Made by a program: the position numbers and the translations under genes
DNA from: Catonia carolina
Taxonomy: Eukaryota; Arthropoda; Insecta; Hemiptera; Achilidae
DNA length: 64,000 nucleotides
Assembly: GCA_035578175.1 (NCBI GenBank)
Contig: JAQMRL010000003.1
Location: 98,129,969-98,193,968, forward strand
Reading direction: 5' to 3'
Notes under the pieces: model-generated
Databases searched by the model: none
What the model was told of the DNA's origin: nothing
What the model saw: the letters and a program-made list of their open reading frames with translations, nothing else
In this document: positions 53,413-64,000 of the stretch, in pieces
How positions within the stretch are numbered: position 1 is the stretch's first letter
Layout: every line of letters starts with the position of its first letter

Positions 53413-54418
53413 ATCTATTTCTTTTGTGAACTTAAATTATGAACTATACTTCTGTTTGTTATGTATAAATACGACATTTTAAATACCAAATAATTATTGT
53501 AATTAAGTAAAATAAATTAATTTTCCCCCCAAGGAAAAATTTGAAGTGAAAAAACTTGTATTGCAAAGTAACACCTCAAAACACAAAACTATGCAATACA
53601 TTTCAACATGCTCTAGCTTTCGGCTTGGTCTTATATCTGTTTTCAAAGATGGTCTTTGGTAGCAGTCATGTGCAAAGCCTGTGTTTTATTATTCTAACTC
53701 AACAGCTGAGTGCAGCGTTAGCTCTGTACCGCTCTTTGCATCCACCCCATTTAAAAATTTAGCTTATTTGCACTTTGGGGAAGTAATGAATATTATTTAT
53801 AAACCTTCTTGTAGAGATAGTTCTAAAAATCGGGATGGGTATTCTGCAAGTGATGTGTAGGAACGCTAAAGTATTTTAATTTTGATCATTTGCTCCTAAG
53901 CAACAGAAAGGATGTGATTATCCTAAATAAATAAATATTTTTGTATGGTTCCTTAAAGCTGTAACTCAGAAAAATCAATGTGTTATTGAAGTTTTTCTTA
54001 AAAAAATGATGTGTAGAATAACCCAGAAAAACAATAGTTATTTATATATACTCATGCTATATCCACTATCTGCATTTTCTTTATCCAGCTGGGCCACTTA
54101 CATATTAAGTTAGATAACCTTGACTTTACTGTACTGTACTTCTATTTTCAATACAATGAAACCAGGAATTTTAAACTATGTATAATAGTTAATGATTGTA
54201 ATAATTATAATAATGTGATGTATTAGATAATTTATCAAAAAAAATTGTTTATTAAATCTTGACACCTGATCAGGTTTTAACAACCACAAATTAATTCTTA
54301 CAATTTTTAAATTCTTTAAAAAAATTATTACATTTAGTAAGTAATCTGTAAGTAGTTAATATGATGTATACTACTAAGGTTTTATAAGCTACGTGCAATA
54401 CTATTTTAGTAATCATAC
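53413..54418. other. Intergenic, nothing recognised
   Basis: AT-rich sequence. A 68-codon plus-strand frame (53556-53762) has no recognisable features. Confidence 0.5.
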
Positions 54419-55271
54419 TACAAGTTGCTACCCTAAAGTTCGGAGAATTTACCTTAAAAATAAAATAGCTGAGCATAACTTCTAATTTCCACCATCTCCT
54501 TCAAAATAGTCCCCTTGTGCATTTATACAGCGATCTCGGCGTTTTTTCCATGATTCCATGCATCCCTGGAAGTTTGCAAGTGTAAGTGTTCAGAAGCACA
54601 TTCTGCGTTTCTTCCTGGATCTCCTCAATTGTGTGCAACGATTGTTGCTTAGTTTCAGGGTCATCTCTTGCTGCATTTTTCGATTCACTGCAGACAGCTT
54701 CGCAATTTTCTTTCTGGTAACTCTGTATGAATTTTGCGGAAATGCATCTCATGTTCAATTATTCTGACAAGATGCATTGCACAGACCCGTATTACATTTC
54801 TACGATTGCATGAATATCATGGATTGTTCGTCTACGATCTGCAACAATAGCCTCTCGCAGTTTTGTGCTTGTTGACGTTTGTCCTGAACGCTCTTCATCG
54901 TCAACTGTTCTTCGTCTATCTTTGAATCATTTGTACCACAAAAAAGTTTTACTTTGACATATAGCACTCTCGCCAAATGCTTCCACAAGCATGCGATAAG
55001 TCTTCACGATTTGCTTCAAGCCTTAAATAACTTTATTTTAGGCTTGAAGCAAAATTTGATGCAGGTCCTTTGCTCTTTGGAATGTGCCATTTAGAAAAAC
55101 ACTAAAACACAACCACACGAAACTCAACAAAAAAGCATGCTCTCACCATTACAGCTGTTTGAACACTGATTCACAAAGAATACTGTTAGCCACATCTAGC
55201 AGCAGCAGGTTGTACCACCAATGGTTTACGCACGACGTTAAAATTCCCCAAACTTTTGGGTAGCACCTCAT
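54419..55271 (-). mobile_element. Mariner with large internal deletion
   Basis: Inverted ends GTTGCTACCCTAAAGTTCGG (left) and GGTGCTACCCAAAAGTTTGG (right, read inward) bound an ~850-bp element. The minus strand begins MAHSKEQRTCIKFCF, keeps helix-turn-helix pieces (LREAIVADRRRTIHDIH-like, LNMRCISAKF) and reads DDPETKQQS. It then jumps straight to TIEEIQEETQNVL and a C-terminus ending near GDYFEGDG. All three catalytic aspartates are in the missing segment, so it cannot code for transposase. Frameshifts are also present. Confidence 0.85.
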
Positions 55272-55461
55272 ATAATAAAATCATAGTAATGCGACCTTAG
55301 ATGCAATTGTTGGCTTGTTAGATTTGTCATTTTACCCGATTTATTAGATTAGTCAAGGGCATTTACCTGGTTTCTAGCATCATTATCGCCTCTTTTATTA
55401 TCAACTGTACAAGCCCAGTTTTATAAATTTCCTTATGTTGATATTTTTTTGTGAAGTCTAC

Positions 55462-55961
55462 TGTAACCCAACTCAATGGTAGTTGCCCAGTAGTCTAGTC
55501 TGACCTTGAATGACCACGGAGCCAGCCAGTACTGTCCACATATCAATTACAAGTCAAATATCTCAGCGGCAAGTGTTATTTTAGTATATTCCTTCAGCGT
55601 AATTAACTTGGCGTGTCATAAGTTCTAAATCTATAATCATCTTGAATATTACGTTGATTTCTAGTTATTAATATTTATTTTTTGAGTAGTTTAGTTTTAG
55701 TGCCGCAAATAAAATATATTTTCCGAAACTTAGTTTAAATTTTTAATCAGACTGTACCGAGCGCGTCACAGTATTCTTTCTAAATAGCTCTTTCTCACAC
55801 AGCTGGTGGGTGCATTTTAAGAGGCCATGTGGTTTGAGTTGGGTTATAAAACCAGCTCACCTTTTGTGTGTTATTGATTTCGTAATTTTTAATTATGTTT
55901 AATAAATCACTTACTAACTTGTCAAGTAGTAACCTATTTCATTGTCATCGTAAACACTACA
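55462..55961 (+). mobile_element. Candidate LTR (500 bp)
   Basis: It starts TGTAACCCAACTCA and ends AAACACTACA. It contains a TATA box (GGTTATAAAACC, 55840) and a poly(A) signal (TTTAATAAATCA, 55898) in the right order. It is followed by ATTTTGGCCTCCTGATCTG, which could include a tRNA primer-binding site (TGG...). GTAACCCAACTCAA is also repeated in inverse at 55823-55838, so an inverted-repeat element of ~390 bp is an alternative reading. No gag or pol is seen downstream, and no second LTR lies within the window. Confidence 0.4.
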
Positions 55962-56047
55962 ATTTTGGCCTCCTGATCTGTTTCTTAAAGAAGTTAGTCT
56001 ATCTCTTCCTAGGTCGTCCTAAACCACATTGTGTGCAAACAAAAATA

Positions 56048-56290
56048 CAGTAAGACCTTGACTTACATGAAGGATATGTTCTGCAAAATCATCGTGTAAT
56101 GTGAAATTTGTGTAACTTGGGTTGTTTGGTTTAACCTTAAAACATCCATTAGTTGTCCATAATGTTGTTTCACTAAACCCAGTCATTACTTTTACTTCCT
56201 TCATTTTTTCACCCCTTTCATATCTTTTAACGACATCTAACTTTTCCTCTAAAGTAATAGCTTTCCGCTTTTTTAACCTTTATTCGAACT
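56048..56290 (-). pseudogene. pogo/Tigger-like fragment (CENP-B-type helix-turn-helix)
   Basis: The minus strand reads KKRKAITLEEKLDVVKRYER and GEKMKEVKVMTGFSETTL, the first helix-turn-helix of pogo/Tigger transposases, then runs directly into sequence resembling the element's terminus (CAGTAAGACCTTGACTTACA at 56049, read outward). The catalytic region is missing. Confidence 0.7.
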
Positions 56291-57660
56291 CGTATTATAC
56301 CCAAAGTAACTACAAAAACAAGAAAATAAAAAGACCTACAAATTGTAGCACAATTAAAACTACACAACCGATATTTTAACACACTAAACAGTACTAATGT
56401 TTAAAACAGAAGCAAATCAGGATAAAATTCTAGTGTAAAAATGGAGAGGGCAACTACGACAACGATTTTGAGAGCAATTAACAAAACAGTGGTAAACAAC
56501 CATAAGATAAGCGATGATTCTTGGAATTAATTCGTAACAGTGTTAAGTTAGTACATATGCCTCATTTCCTTTTATTTTACGTAACGTATCATTATCGAAA
56601 CAAAAAAAAGATAGGTTTGCAACAAATGACGGGAAGGGAGTCAAATATTTTCAATAAAGTACAGCCATCACTGCTACTGTGATTGTGGCAATGTCAGCTG
56701 TTGTGTTCAAGCTTGCATTTTTATGATTTTTTACTGTAGTGTTATTTTAATAACATTCATTTACCTTTTGTACAAAATCTATTAAAAACAGGATCTTTAA
56801 ACTTAATTTGATAGTAGATACATTATCACTTGATTTTATTACAAAATCCAAAGATTTAAAAAATTTAACAAACATTTAAAAAAAAGTTGTGTAGTATTTT
56901 ATGTTTTAGGAAGTTTAGAATTTTTATTTTTTGTATTTTTTAAAGCTTATAAAAACAGAAAAAATATTTATAGTTTGCTTTATTTGAAGTACATTTATAT
57001 CTCAGTTGTCTGGCCTGTTCGAACTTACAGGGTGCAGGTTTACCAATTATGTTTATTTCTAAGATGCAAATAAAACTGTAAATAAATTTGTTTTATCATT
57101 ATTGTGTTATTAAATTAAATAATTACAATATAAAAAATTTACGACACTTAATTTAACATTTCTGTTTCATAATTCATAATTTATTAAGAAAATATTTCAT
57201 TCTTGTGTGCACTTAAGGCAGGTGCTGAATGCAAAGACAATGTGATGATCGCTTCATCACATCACACAATGCATTTTGGCTGAGGCTAAACAGATCAGCT
57301 GTTTCTATTGCTGCTGGTTCATAGTATCATGAAGCTTCAAAGATTATTACTTCATCAAAACAATTGAGGTATTCTTCTGAAATCCCCAGAACAACCGTAA
57401 TAAAAATAGTTCCTCTGAATTATAGACTTAATTTGTGTCGTGATTCATCAAATTTTTATTGTTCTTTTTACCTAAGTGAAAGCCGTTACTCTTTTTAACA
57501 TTTACTAAATCTTTATGAACTTTAAAATGTTCACCCTTGTTTGCTGATTGAGAGTACGATCAACATGTTTTGTCATTGAAACTGACACTTAATGCTTATT
57601 ATGGTTTCTTTTATACACACATTGTGTATTCCAGAACATTTTGGGGGTCATATACAAGTA
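56291..57660. other. Intergenic AT-rich DNA
   Basis: No gene or known repeat recognised. Long AT-rich runs occur at 56870-57200. Confidence 0.5.
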
Positions 57661-57669
57661 AGCTTGAGA

Positions 57670-58435
57670 TCTTTGTGATACAGAAACAAGTAGTGAGGTA
57701 CATATGTGGGATAGGTCGAGAGAAATCTTGTTGAGACTACTTTAAGCAAAATTAAATTCTTACTGTACCTTGCTTATTTATTATGGAATCTGTTCTGTGA
57801 GCTAAGTGAGTAAAACATGATGGTTTGATAGTAATGCCTCATGGCTATCACACAAGGAGGCACCGTTCTGATTCTGCCGAGTTTCATATGTTGTCTCTCA
57901 AAAAACCATCATATACTGGATCAAAACTGATGTTCCATCTTGCACAAAGGTTGTTTTTGATTGAATGTGAAAAAAGATTTAAGGAGATACTCTTACCTGA
58001 TAAGTCATGTTATACAATCCAGGAATTTATAAATGATGGAGTCTAAATTTGTGTTTTGTATCGAATAATTTTTTTTTTTTTTTTTTTTAACGTCGCATCA
58101 ACTGCTGTGGTCATTAGCGACGACGTTGGGGTGGAACTGTTTACAATGGAGGATGAAATGATTTTTTGTAACGTATGAAAATATGCCATGCCTGAGTGGG
58201 ATTCGAACCCAGGACCGCATGATGAGAGGCGAGCACGTTACCAACTGCGCCAATGCGGTATTATGTTAGTATTAGTACAATGTTGTTATTGTATAATATT
58301 TATTCTTTATTTTTTTATATATGACTGATGTTGACAAATTGTTTTATGTGATATTTAAGAGATGAAATGTTTTTATACCGACATCCTATACTCTTTTTGG
58401 GTTTTGTATGGATTAAAATAAATAAATGTGAAAGC
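57670..58435 (+). mobile_element. Non-LTR retrotransposon 3' end, family N1, with SINE insert
   Basis: Frames give KQVVRYICGIGREKSC, ILTVPCLFIMESVL, MPHGYHTRRHRSDS and, after a shift, ACYTIQEFIND-like, the tail of an insect reverse transcriptase (the 'HNTR' region). It ends TGGATTAAAATAAATAAATG. The SINE at 58068-58260 interrupts it. It is homologous to 50494-51015. Confidence 0.8.
58068..58260 (-). mobile_element. tRNA-derived SINE, family S1, with poly(A) tail
   Basis: On the minus strand: GCATTGGCGCAGTTGGTAAC (A box), GGGTTCGAATCCCACTC (B box), body GGCATATTTTCATACGTTAC, and a tail of more than 20 A residues. It is better preserved than 39098-39270. Confidence 0.9.
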
Positions 58436-58799
58436 GTGGACTAATTAACAGTCTTGACTACTGAAATTTTATTGTATTATAAATAATTATTATTTTTTAT
58501 TTGAACAGGATATTTAGATTTTATTTTCAAGGTACTATGTATATTTGAAGTACTCTGAAGGTTGATTTTTCTTTAAGTAGTAAGATCCTAGCTATTTAAA
58601 AAGTTCATGAATTATATTATATTATTTAGAATATAATAAATATCAAAGAACAATTAGCTAGTACTTAATCTATAATGATGTTTGTTGAATAAAGTAGCTT
58701 TTATCAATTTTTTGTCTTATTTAGTGATGACAATAAAAGTTTAAATTAATGTTATACAATATGATGTATCACATAAGTGTAATAGGTAACAAAAAAAAC

Positions 58800-59400
58800 T
58801 TCTATCTGTACATAAAATGAATAAACCATTAAAAAATGGCAAAGGTGTATATAAAATAGAATGTGGTAATGAAGACTGTAATAAATTCTATACTGGTATG
58901 GATATTCTTAATTTTCAAGAAAGATATAATGAACACCAAAAAACACACTGAAACGTAACTTTATTGTTACACAATCATAAATAAAATAATAAAACCGTAA
59001 GTCTGGCAAAATTGATTCACACTGTATTATAACCATGTAATAATAAAAATAAAATTGAAAAATATGAGATTCCCGTATCTATAAGCATTTATAAATGATC
59101 AAAAGTGAAACATTTTAAAATGAACAAATTAATGAATCGATCATTATCAGAGTATAAATAATATGCAAAAATTTAAGTTAACAAATTATGAATGTAAGTT
59201 ATAAAAGATATACAAAAAATTAAAAAGTATAAATTCAAACGATTCAAAAGTTTTATAAAAGTGACTGAAGATATAACATGTTCTGGTTAAGATTTTAGTA
59301 AAATTATTTTCAATTTTTACATTTTGTGTTCTCTGATGATGGTGGATTTACCAAAACATGTTAAGTTTATAGAAATAAGATAATAGATAAAAATTTAAGC
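58800..59400 (+). pseudogene. Penelope-like element remnant with GIY-YIG motif
   Basis: 58810-58950 codes for KNGKGVYKIECGNEDCNKFY, then TGMDILNFQERYNEHQKTH. This matches the GIY-YIG endonuclease domain at the C-terminus of Penelope-like retroelements (GVYK for GIY, FYTG for YIG, R and H-x-K following). Downstream, degraded frames continue to ~59110, and TGATGATGGTGGATTTACCA at 59335 resembles the 3' region of such elements. The reverse transcriptase is absent. Confidence 0.7.
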
Positions 59401-60885
59401 AGCAATAAAAGGTTCATAAAAATTTATATTTTTACTTTCGGATGAGTGAAAGAGATTAAAAATTGTATTGATCGCTGTTACTATCTACACAAAATACGAA
59501 AAAGATAAAAATCTTCCAAAGAAATTTGATCGCTTGTTTTTGGACATTTGCTGAAAGATGCTTAATGAACCAGGCCCTCTGTTCCGAGGCTAGATTTTAC
59601 ATAATGGAGAAACTATTTAATTATGTAAAGTAGTATGGATAATTTAGAATTCTTTTCACTAATCTCAGCTTAAGAACACCTGTTTAACGTCTTTAATAAA
59701 TATAAGAATAATATTTGGTACAAATTGAAATTCTGTAGGTAATTAAAAAAACAAAATTTAATTGTATGTTGTGTGCATAACATCTCATAAATCCCGTCGT
59801 ATCTTTGATTAAAGTATCAGCTAATTTGTTGTTAGTTGATAATAGTTCTTGCTCAAAATGGCTGTCAACATTGAAAATGGAATATATTAATACTGTTACT
59901 TGTATTTTTATAATTAAAAATAAAGAATCTGTACTCATAAACATTTAAAAAAATAAATTATAGAAAAAAATCCTGATTATTAATTACAGAGTTGTATATA
60001 TGAGGTACCTATAAAAATCAAGAATCAATCTTTTAAGTTAGTCTTGGATTTATGTTTTCATTTATGACTTTTAGTCAGTACTAGTTGTTGGACTGTAAAA
60101 AGGCTTAACTAATTGCTAAAATAATTGTAACCTGTTGGTTTATGTGTTATTCCATTGTTCTTTTAAACAATTATCTAAGGTAATTAATGTACAGATTATT
60201 CAATTTTGTATGGCTCATGAACCTCTTTCCTCCATTATGAAAGTTTTGTACTTAACTTCACCCATCTTAAGTGAATAGACGTTTATTGACCTTCTGTTGG
60301 ATCATATAGTTAAATGTGTATTGTACTAGTAAATACTTGCAATGACTATACACAACGGCCATATAGGTTGGCAAGTACGAGACAATTTTTTATACATTTA
60401 TTTCACATTTAAGGTTTCATTTTGTTTTAAAATAATCTTTCTAATTGTATGATTGTAAATGAATCTCATCATTGTATTATAATGCAAGCAAATGTAACCT
60501 GGTAACTTCTAGCTTGTTCTTTAATATTTACAATATCAGTTCAGGTAACCATAAAATGTATTTTTAAATTTTGATTTATAAGTTGGGTAACATAATTACT
60601 ATTGGTAAATGCACTTTAAGACTATATCAAAGAAACAATTCATATTATAAAATTTCTATTTGGCGCAGTCAATGTGATAAAATATGTATTATATATTTTA
60701 AATTCTTAGTATAATCAAAAATCAGAGTTTAAGTTGTAATAAATTTTTTTTAAAAATTAAAAGTTAGAAGTACAGCATTTTTAAGCCACAATTTTATTTT
60801 TTTCATTGTAAATTTTAAACTACGAAGGTCATAAATAAAAGACAAGTGAATATAAATAAAAAATGTTTCATTATTGTGTGAATCT
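59401..60885. other. Intergenic AT-rich DNA
   Basis: No supported gene. An 83-codon minus-strand frame (59693-59944) is unrecognised. Confidence 0.5.
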
Positions 60886-61175
60886 AAGCTTTGTGCAGCT
60901 GTGGGATGAAGGGGACAGTCCAAGTACCAAACTACTGCTACATCATAACTGTTGTAATCATCTCATTGCTCTTCACTAGGCAGTATGCTGCTTAATGCGG
61001 TGACATACGTGGGTGTTGTTTTGACGATTGGCTGTAAACGGCAACACAGAATATATGTAGTTTGGATAGTACCCCTGACTACTACAAACATAGTACAAGT
61101 AAAACGTTACTATTACTAACGCAATATCTCACAGTGGTAGTGATGTAATGCATACTTCTCAGCTGCACAAAGCTT
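60886..61175. mobile_element. Short inverted-repeat element (MITE candidate)
   Basis: AAGCTTTGTGCAGCTG (60886-60901) is repeated exactly in inverse at 61160-61175. The 290-bp span is non-coding. The true ends may lie slightly outside; no target duplication was found. Confidence 0.55.
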
Positions 61176-61189
61176 GGGAAAGGGCATTA

Positions 61190-61515
61190 CTGTAAGTTAT
61201 GTACTTTTCGACATATTCACCTTGATTGAAACATTTGTTGTATCTATGAACAAGCTTTCTAGCAAGCTCATCACTAATTTAGAAGCGCTGCCCTCCTAGC
61301 CACTTCTTCAGTTCATGGAAAAGATTGAAGTCACTTGGTGCCAGGTCGGGACTCTTTGGCGAAATTTAAATTGCTCAAGGAGCCATTAGGGTTGCATTAG
61401 CACTGTGAGGATAGGTGTTGTCATAGTTCAGAACTATTCCAGAAGTTAGCATGCTTCTTCTTTTGTTTTGAATAGCTCTCTCCAAACTTTATTAAGTTTC
61501 ACAATAAACAGCTGC
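61190..61515 (-). pseudogene. Mariner C-terminal remnant
   Basis: The minus strand reads AIQNKRRSMLTSGIVLNYDN, then, after frame changes, SPDLAPSDFNLFHELKKWLG, GQRF followed by a stop, and ISDELARKLVHRYNKCFNQ with GEYVEK. The final catalytic aspartate (SPDLAPSD) is kept. Earlier parts are absent. Confidence 0.82.
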
Positions 61516-62244
61516 ATTAATAGTGGTACTAGCTGCATAAACTACAAGAAATACAATGAGGAGCTTAAAAACAACTTGTCAACAGGTATAATAAATGCCT
61601 CAATTCTCATGGTGTTTATGTCGAAAAGTAGCTTTAGTGTACATAATTTTTTGTGATAAAACTTTTTTTTATATTCACTTGTCTTATTTATGGCCTATTG
61701 AAGGTTGGACAAAAATAGCTCTTGTACATAAAAACAAATAACAAGGCTTTTTCAACTGGCGTGTGTTTCTCTGGGATAGTTATAGGAAGTAATAGAATAT
61801 TTAGGTAAATTTAAGTTTATTAATTTATCTTCTTTTGTATATATACTGTTTTATAAAAAAAAATTTGTTTAGTTTTTCTATCAATTTAAAGTTGTAATAA
61901 AATATTAATTTTTTTAAACTGTTTATTTACTTGCTGGTTAATTGTTTTTGTTGAACCCCCTTCCATTTAATGAGATAAAGTAACTTATTTTCATATGAGT
62001 GAATACATTGGTTGGAATTACAGAAAGAGCCAATGGAGAATGTTCTCCTTTTCTTAACAGATTAGAAATCATTAGCCCATATGCTTTGAATAAATTAGAA
62101 GATAATGAATTTGACAAAAATGGCACATTAATACAACTGAATACATAGTAACAGACTAACAAAACATTGAAATTTTACCTTATGCAAAGAAAACCACTGT
62201 AACACAAAAGGAACCTGGAACACTCGTACATGCACACTTTTTTT
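61516..62244. other. Intergenic, one unrecognised open frame
   Basis: A minus-strand frame at 61938-62162 (74 codons, including LFKAYGLMISNLLRKGEHSP) has a more protein-like composition than its surroundings, but I recognise no family and cannot support splice sites. Confidence 0.35.
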
Positions 62245-62482
62245 ACTTTCTCTTGCCTATATCAATATATAGGAAGGAAAGTATTGTTTTCATATCGAGT
62301 TTTCACCGGATCTATACGTTTTCAGACCCCCTGAACCCAAAAAACATGTTTTTAGCGATTGGTCTGTGTGTGAACAGAATATCTCAAGAAAGGAACATCG
62401 TACAAACTTGAAACTTAAGTTACATACCACTACCGGACCCGACACGAACATTTTCATCAAAATCGGTCAACCGGAAGTAGTA

Positions 62483-63830
62483 CGAGGGTGGGCTGATAAG
62501 TAATGCACACATGCTTGTAGAAGACAACTAAATAAACTTCAGTAGCGCGCCTGGTGGCATGTGGAAGTACTATTTCTCCTCTACAAGCCTGCGCAGTTTG
62601 AAGGCGTTGCTTTCATTCAGTTTGTTTTGAGTAGTGGAAGTATGGCGTCGTGTTCTGGTGCTATGTCAACGAGAATTAAACAACGCGCTGTTATCGAATT
62701 TTTAACTGCTGAGAAAGTGAATCCTAGTGAGATTTATCGTCGTTTAAAGGCTGTTTATTGTGACGATACTGTTGATAGGTCTACTGTGAATCGTTGGGTA
62801 ATAAAATTTCGTGATTGCCAACCTGGAAAAGCCTTAATTGTTGACAAAACACGCAGTGGACGACCAATCACTGCCTCAGACGATAATCGTCGCAAACTCA
62901 TCGATGATTTGATTCAAAATGACCGGCGAATCACTCAACAGCGTATCGCAAACCAAATTGGAATATCTAAGGAACGTGTTGGCTTCATTATTGAACAATT
63001 GGGATACCGTAAAATCTGTGCACGATGGGTACCACGCCGTCTGACAGACGAGAATAAACAGCGTCGATTGGAATGCTGTGAACAACTTTTGAAGCGCTAC
63101 CGTGACGAAGGAGACGACTTTCTTTTGAATATTGTGACGGGGGACGAGTCATGGGTTCATCATTACGATCCCGAAGAAAAAAGGCAGAGCGCTGAATATC
63201 GTCATCCACATTCTCCTGTTGTGAAAAAGTTCAAAACACAACCGTCCGCAAAAAAAATTCTTTTGACTGTGTTTTGGGATGCTCGCCGAGTTTATGTGAC
63301 TGATTATCTGGAACGAGGGGCAACGGTAAATTCTGCTCAGTATATACAGACTCTGAAACACCTCCGACGTCGAGTTTGTCGTGTTAGAGGCAACCTGGCG
63401 CCAATAATTTTGCAACACGACAATGCTCGTCCACACACTTCGCGTGCAACTGGAGAGGCTCTGAGAAACCTGAAGTTTCAACCAATTTTACACCCTCCGT
63501 ATTCTCCCGACCTTGCGCCTTGCGATTTTTATTTTTTTCCTCTACTGAAGAGAGACCTTAAGGGTAATCATTACAGCTCGGACAATGAGGTGAAGGCAGC
63601 TATTGCGTCCTGGGTTCGAGGAAAGTCGGAAGAATTTTTCAGTGACGGAATGAAAATACTTGTTAAACGTTGGGAGAAATGTGTAATGCTTAACGGTGAC
63701 TATATTGAAAAATAAATAGATAATTTGGTAGGTTAAGATTTGTACTTTAATTTGTTATTTACCCCATCTTGCTATTTCTTTTTGTTCGTCTTCTACAAGC
63801 ATGTGTGCATTACTTATCAGCCTACCCTCG
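62483..63830 (+). mobile_element. Intact mariner element (1348 bp)
   Basis: Terminal inverted repeats of about 44 bp, CGAGGGTGGGCTGATAAGTA and CGAGGGTAGGCTGATAAGTA (right end read inward), continue ATGCACACATGCTTGTAGAA with only one difference. TA lies on each side (62481-82, 63831-32). It encodes an uninterrupted transposase. Confidence 0.96.
62642..63715 (+). CDS. Mariner transposase, full-length, DD34D
   Basis: A 357-residue frame without stop or shift begins MASCSGAMSTRIKQ; the open frame also extends 27 codons upstream to 62561, but that part lies outside the conserved protein, and Met 62663 is an alternative. It cuts and pastes its own element at TA sites. Residues ~8-125 form two helix-turn-helix motifs (IEFLTAEKVNPSEIYRRL, RITQQRIANQIGISKERVG). 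WVPRRLT (129-135) is the linker motif. The DDE domain has D168 (TGDESW), D260 (LQHDNARPH) and D295 (YSPDLAPCDFYFF), spaced 34 as in mariners. The protein ends GDYIEK. All visible key residues are present, so it may be active or only recently silenced. Confidence 0.95.
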   Translation: MASCSGAMSTRIKQRAVIEFLTAEKVNPSEIYRRLKAVYCDDTVDRSTVNRWVIKFRDCQPGKALIVDKTRSGRPITASDDNRRKLIDDLIQNDRRITQQRIANQIGISKERVGFIIEQLGYRKICARWVPRRLTDENKQRRLECCEQLLKRYRDEGDDFLLNIVTGDESWVHHYDPEEKRQSAEYRHPHSPVVKKFKTQPSAKKILLTVFWDARRVYVTDYLERGATVNSAQYIQTLKHLRRRVCRVRGNLAPIILQHDNARPHTSRATGEALRNLKFQPILHPPYSPDLAPCDFYFFPLLKRDLKGNHYSSDNEVKAAIASWVRGKSEEFFSDGMKILVKRWEKCVMLNGDYIEK

Positions 63831-64000
63831 TAGTTTATTCGTGTAATTTTTCACTTTTTTGCGATTTTCTCAAAAACTGGTCCTACGATTTTTTTAAAAA
63901 TCGCCTGGTTTATTCAATTTTTTATTCTCTACAAGATAGGGTAGGCGCCATTTTTGCTGAAATTCTTGGTGAGACTGTTTTCACGTAAAAACTTTGTTTT

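Larger units (their letters stand above)
62245..64000 (+). repeat. ACTTTCTCTTGCC repeat with mariner insert, cut by window end
   Basis: It starts ACTTTCTCTTGCCTATATCA. Family sequence runs to GGAAGTAG at 62480, continues after the mariner at 63831 (TAGTTTATTCGTG), and reaches the window edge in the ACTGTTTTCACGTAAAAAC region. Confidence 0.9.

Overview
The window looks like a stretch of arthropod, most likely insect, nuclear chromosome. It is AT-rich, its genes have GT-AG introns of 1.4 to 9.6 kb, and its intergenic DNA and introns are packed with mariner, PIF/Harbinger-like, hAT-like, non-LTR, Penelope-like, SINE and MITE-type elements. The species cannot be fixed from the sequence alone. Nothing looks bacterial.

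Layout. 1-10460 is a tandem satellite of two related monomers (about 200 and 165 bp) organised as a ~4.2-kb higher-order unit present twice; a GC-rich island with its own 103-bp minisatellite interrupts its far end. 10460-16100 holds dead elements: a Tc1/mariner-like relic with terminal inverted repeats, a GC-rich block of unknown origin, and a 5'-truncated non-LTR copy with a 12-bp target-site duplication. 16128-41442, minus strand, is a complete seven-exon gene for a STARD7-like mitochondrial START-domain lipid-transfer protein (457 aa, all junctions GT-AG and in phase). 42.4-44.2 kb is a dead Jockey-like retrotransposon. 45853-52518, plus strand, is a three-exon gene for an acidic C2H2 zinc-finger protein (297 aa), divergent to STARD7. 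52.5-64 kb is gene-poor, with an internally deleted mariner, a candidate LTR, pogo/Tigger-like, Penelope-like and SINE remnants, and at the end an intact mariner with a 357-aa transposase.

The most distinctive element is a ~0.93-kb non-coding repeat found here at least a dozen times. One end is an imperfect hairpin beginning ACTTTCTCTTGCC, there is an internal (GT)n tract, and the other end carries the inverse GGCAAGAGAAAGT followed by a terminal stem-loop (GTGTGA..TCACAC) and CAGATTTTT. This resembles non-autonomous Helentrons (HINE/DINE-1 type), although no autonomous partner is visible. Other elements repeatedly land inside its copies, so their insertion sites can be read by comparing copies: an intact mariner at TA, a SINE with a 13-bp duplication, and a three-level nest at 34216-38050.

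The two host genes appear unrelated in function. STARD7 proteins carry phosphatidylcholine to mitochondria; the zinc-finger protein is probably nuclear. No CRISPR, operon or RNA gene was found; tRNA-like segments are SINE heads.
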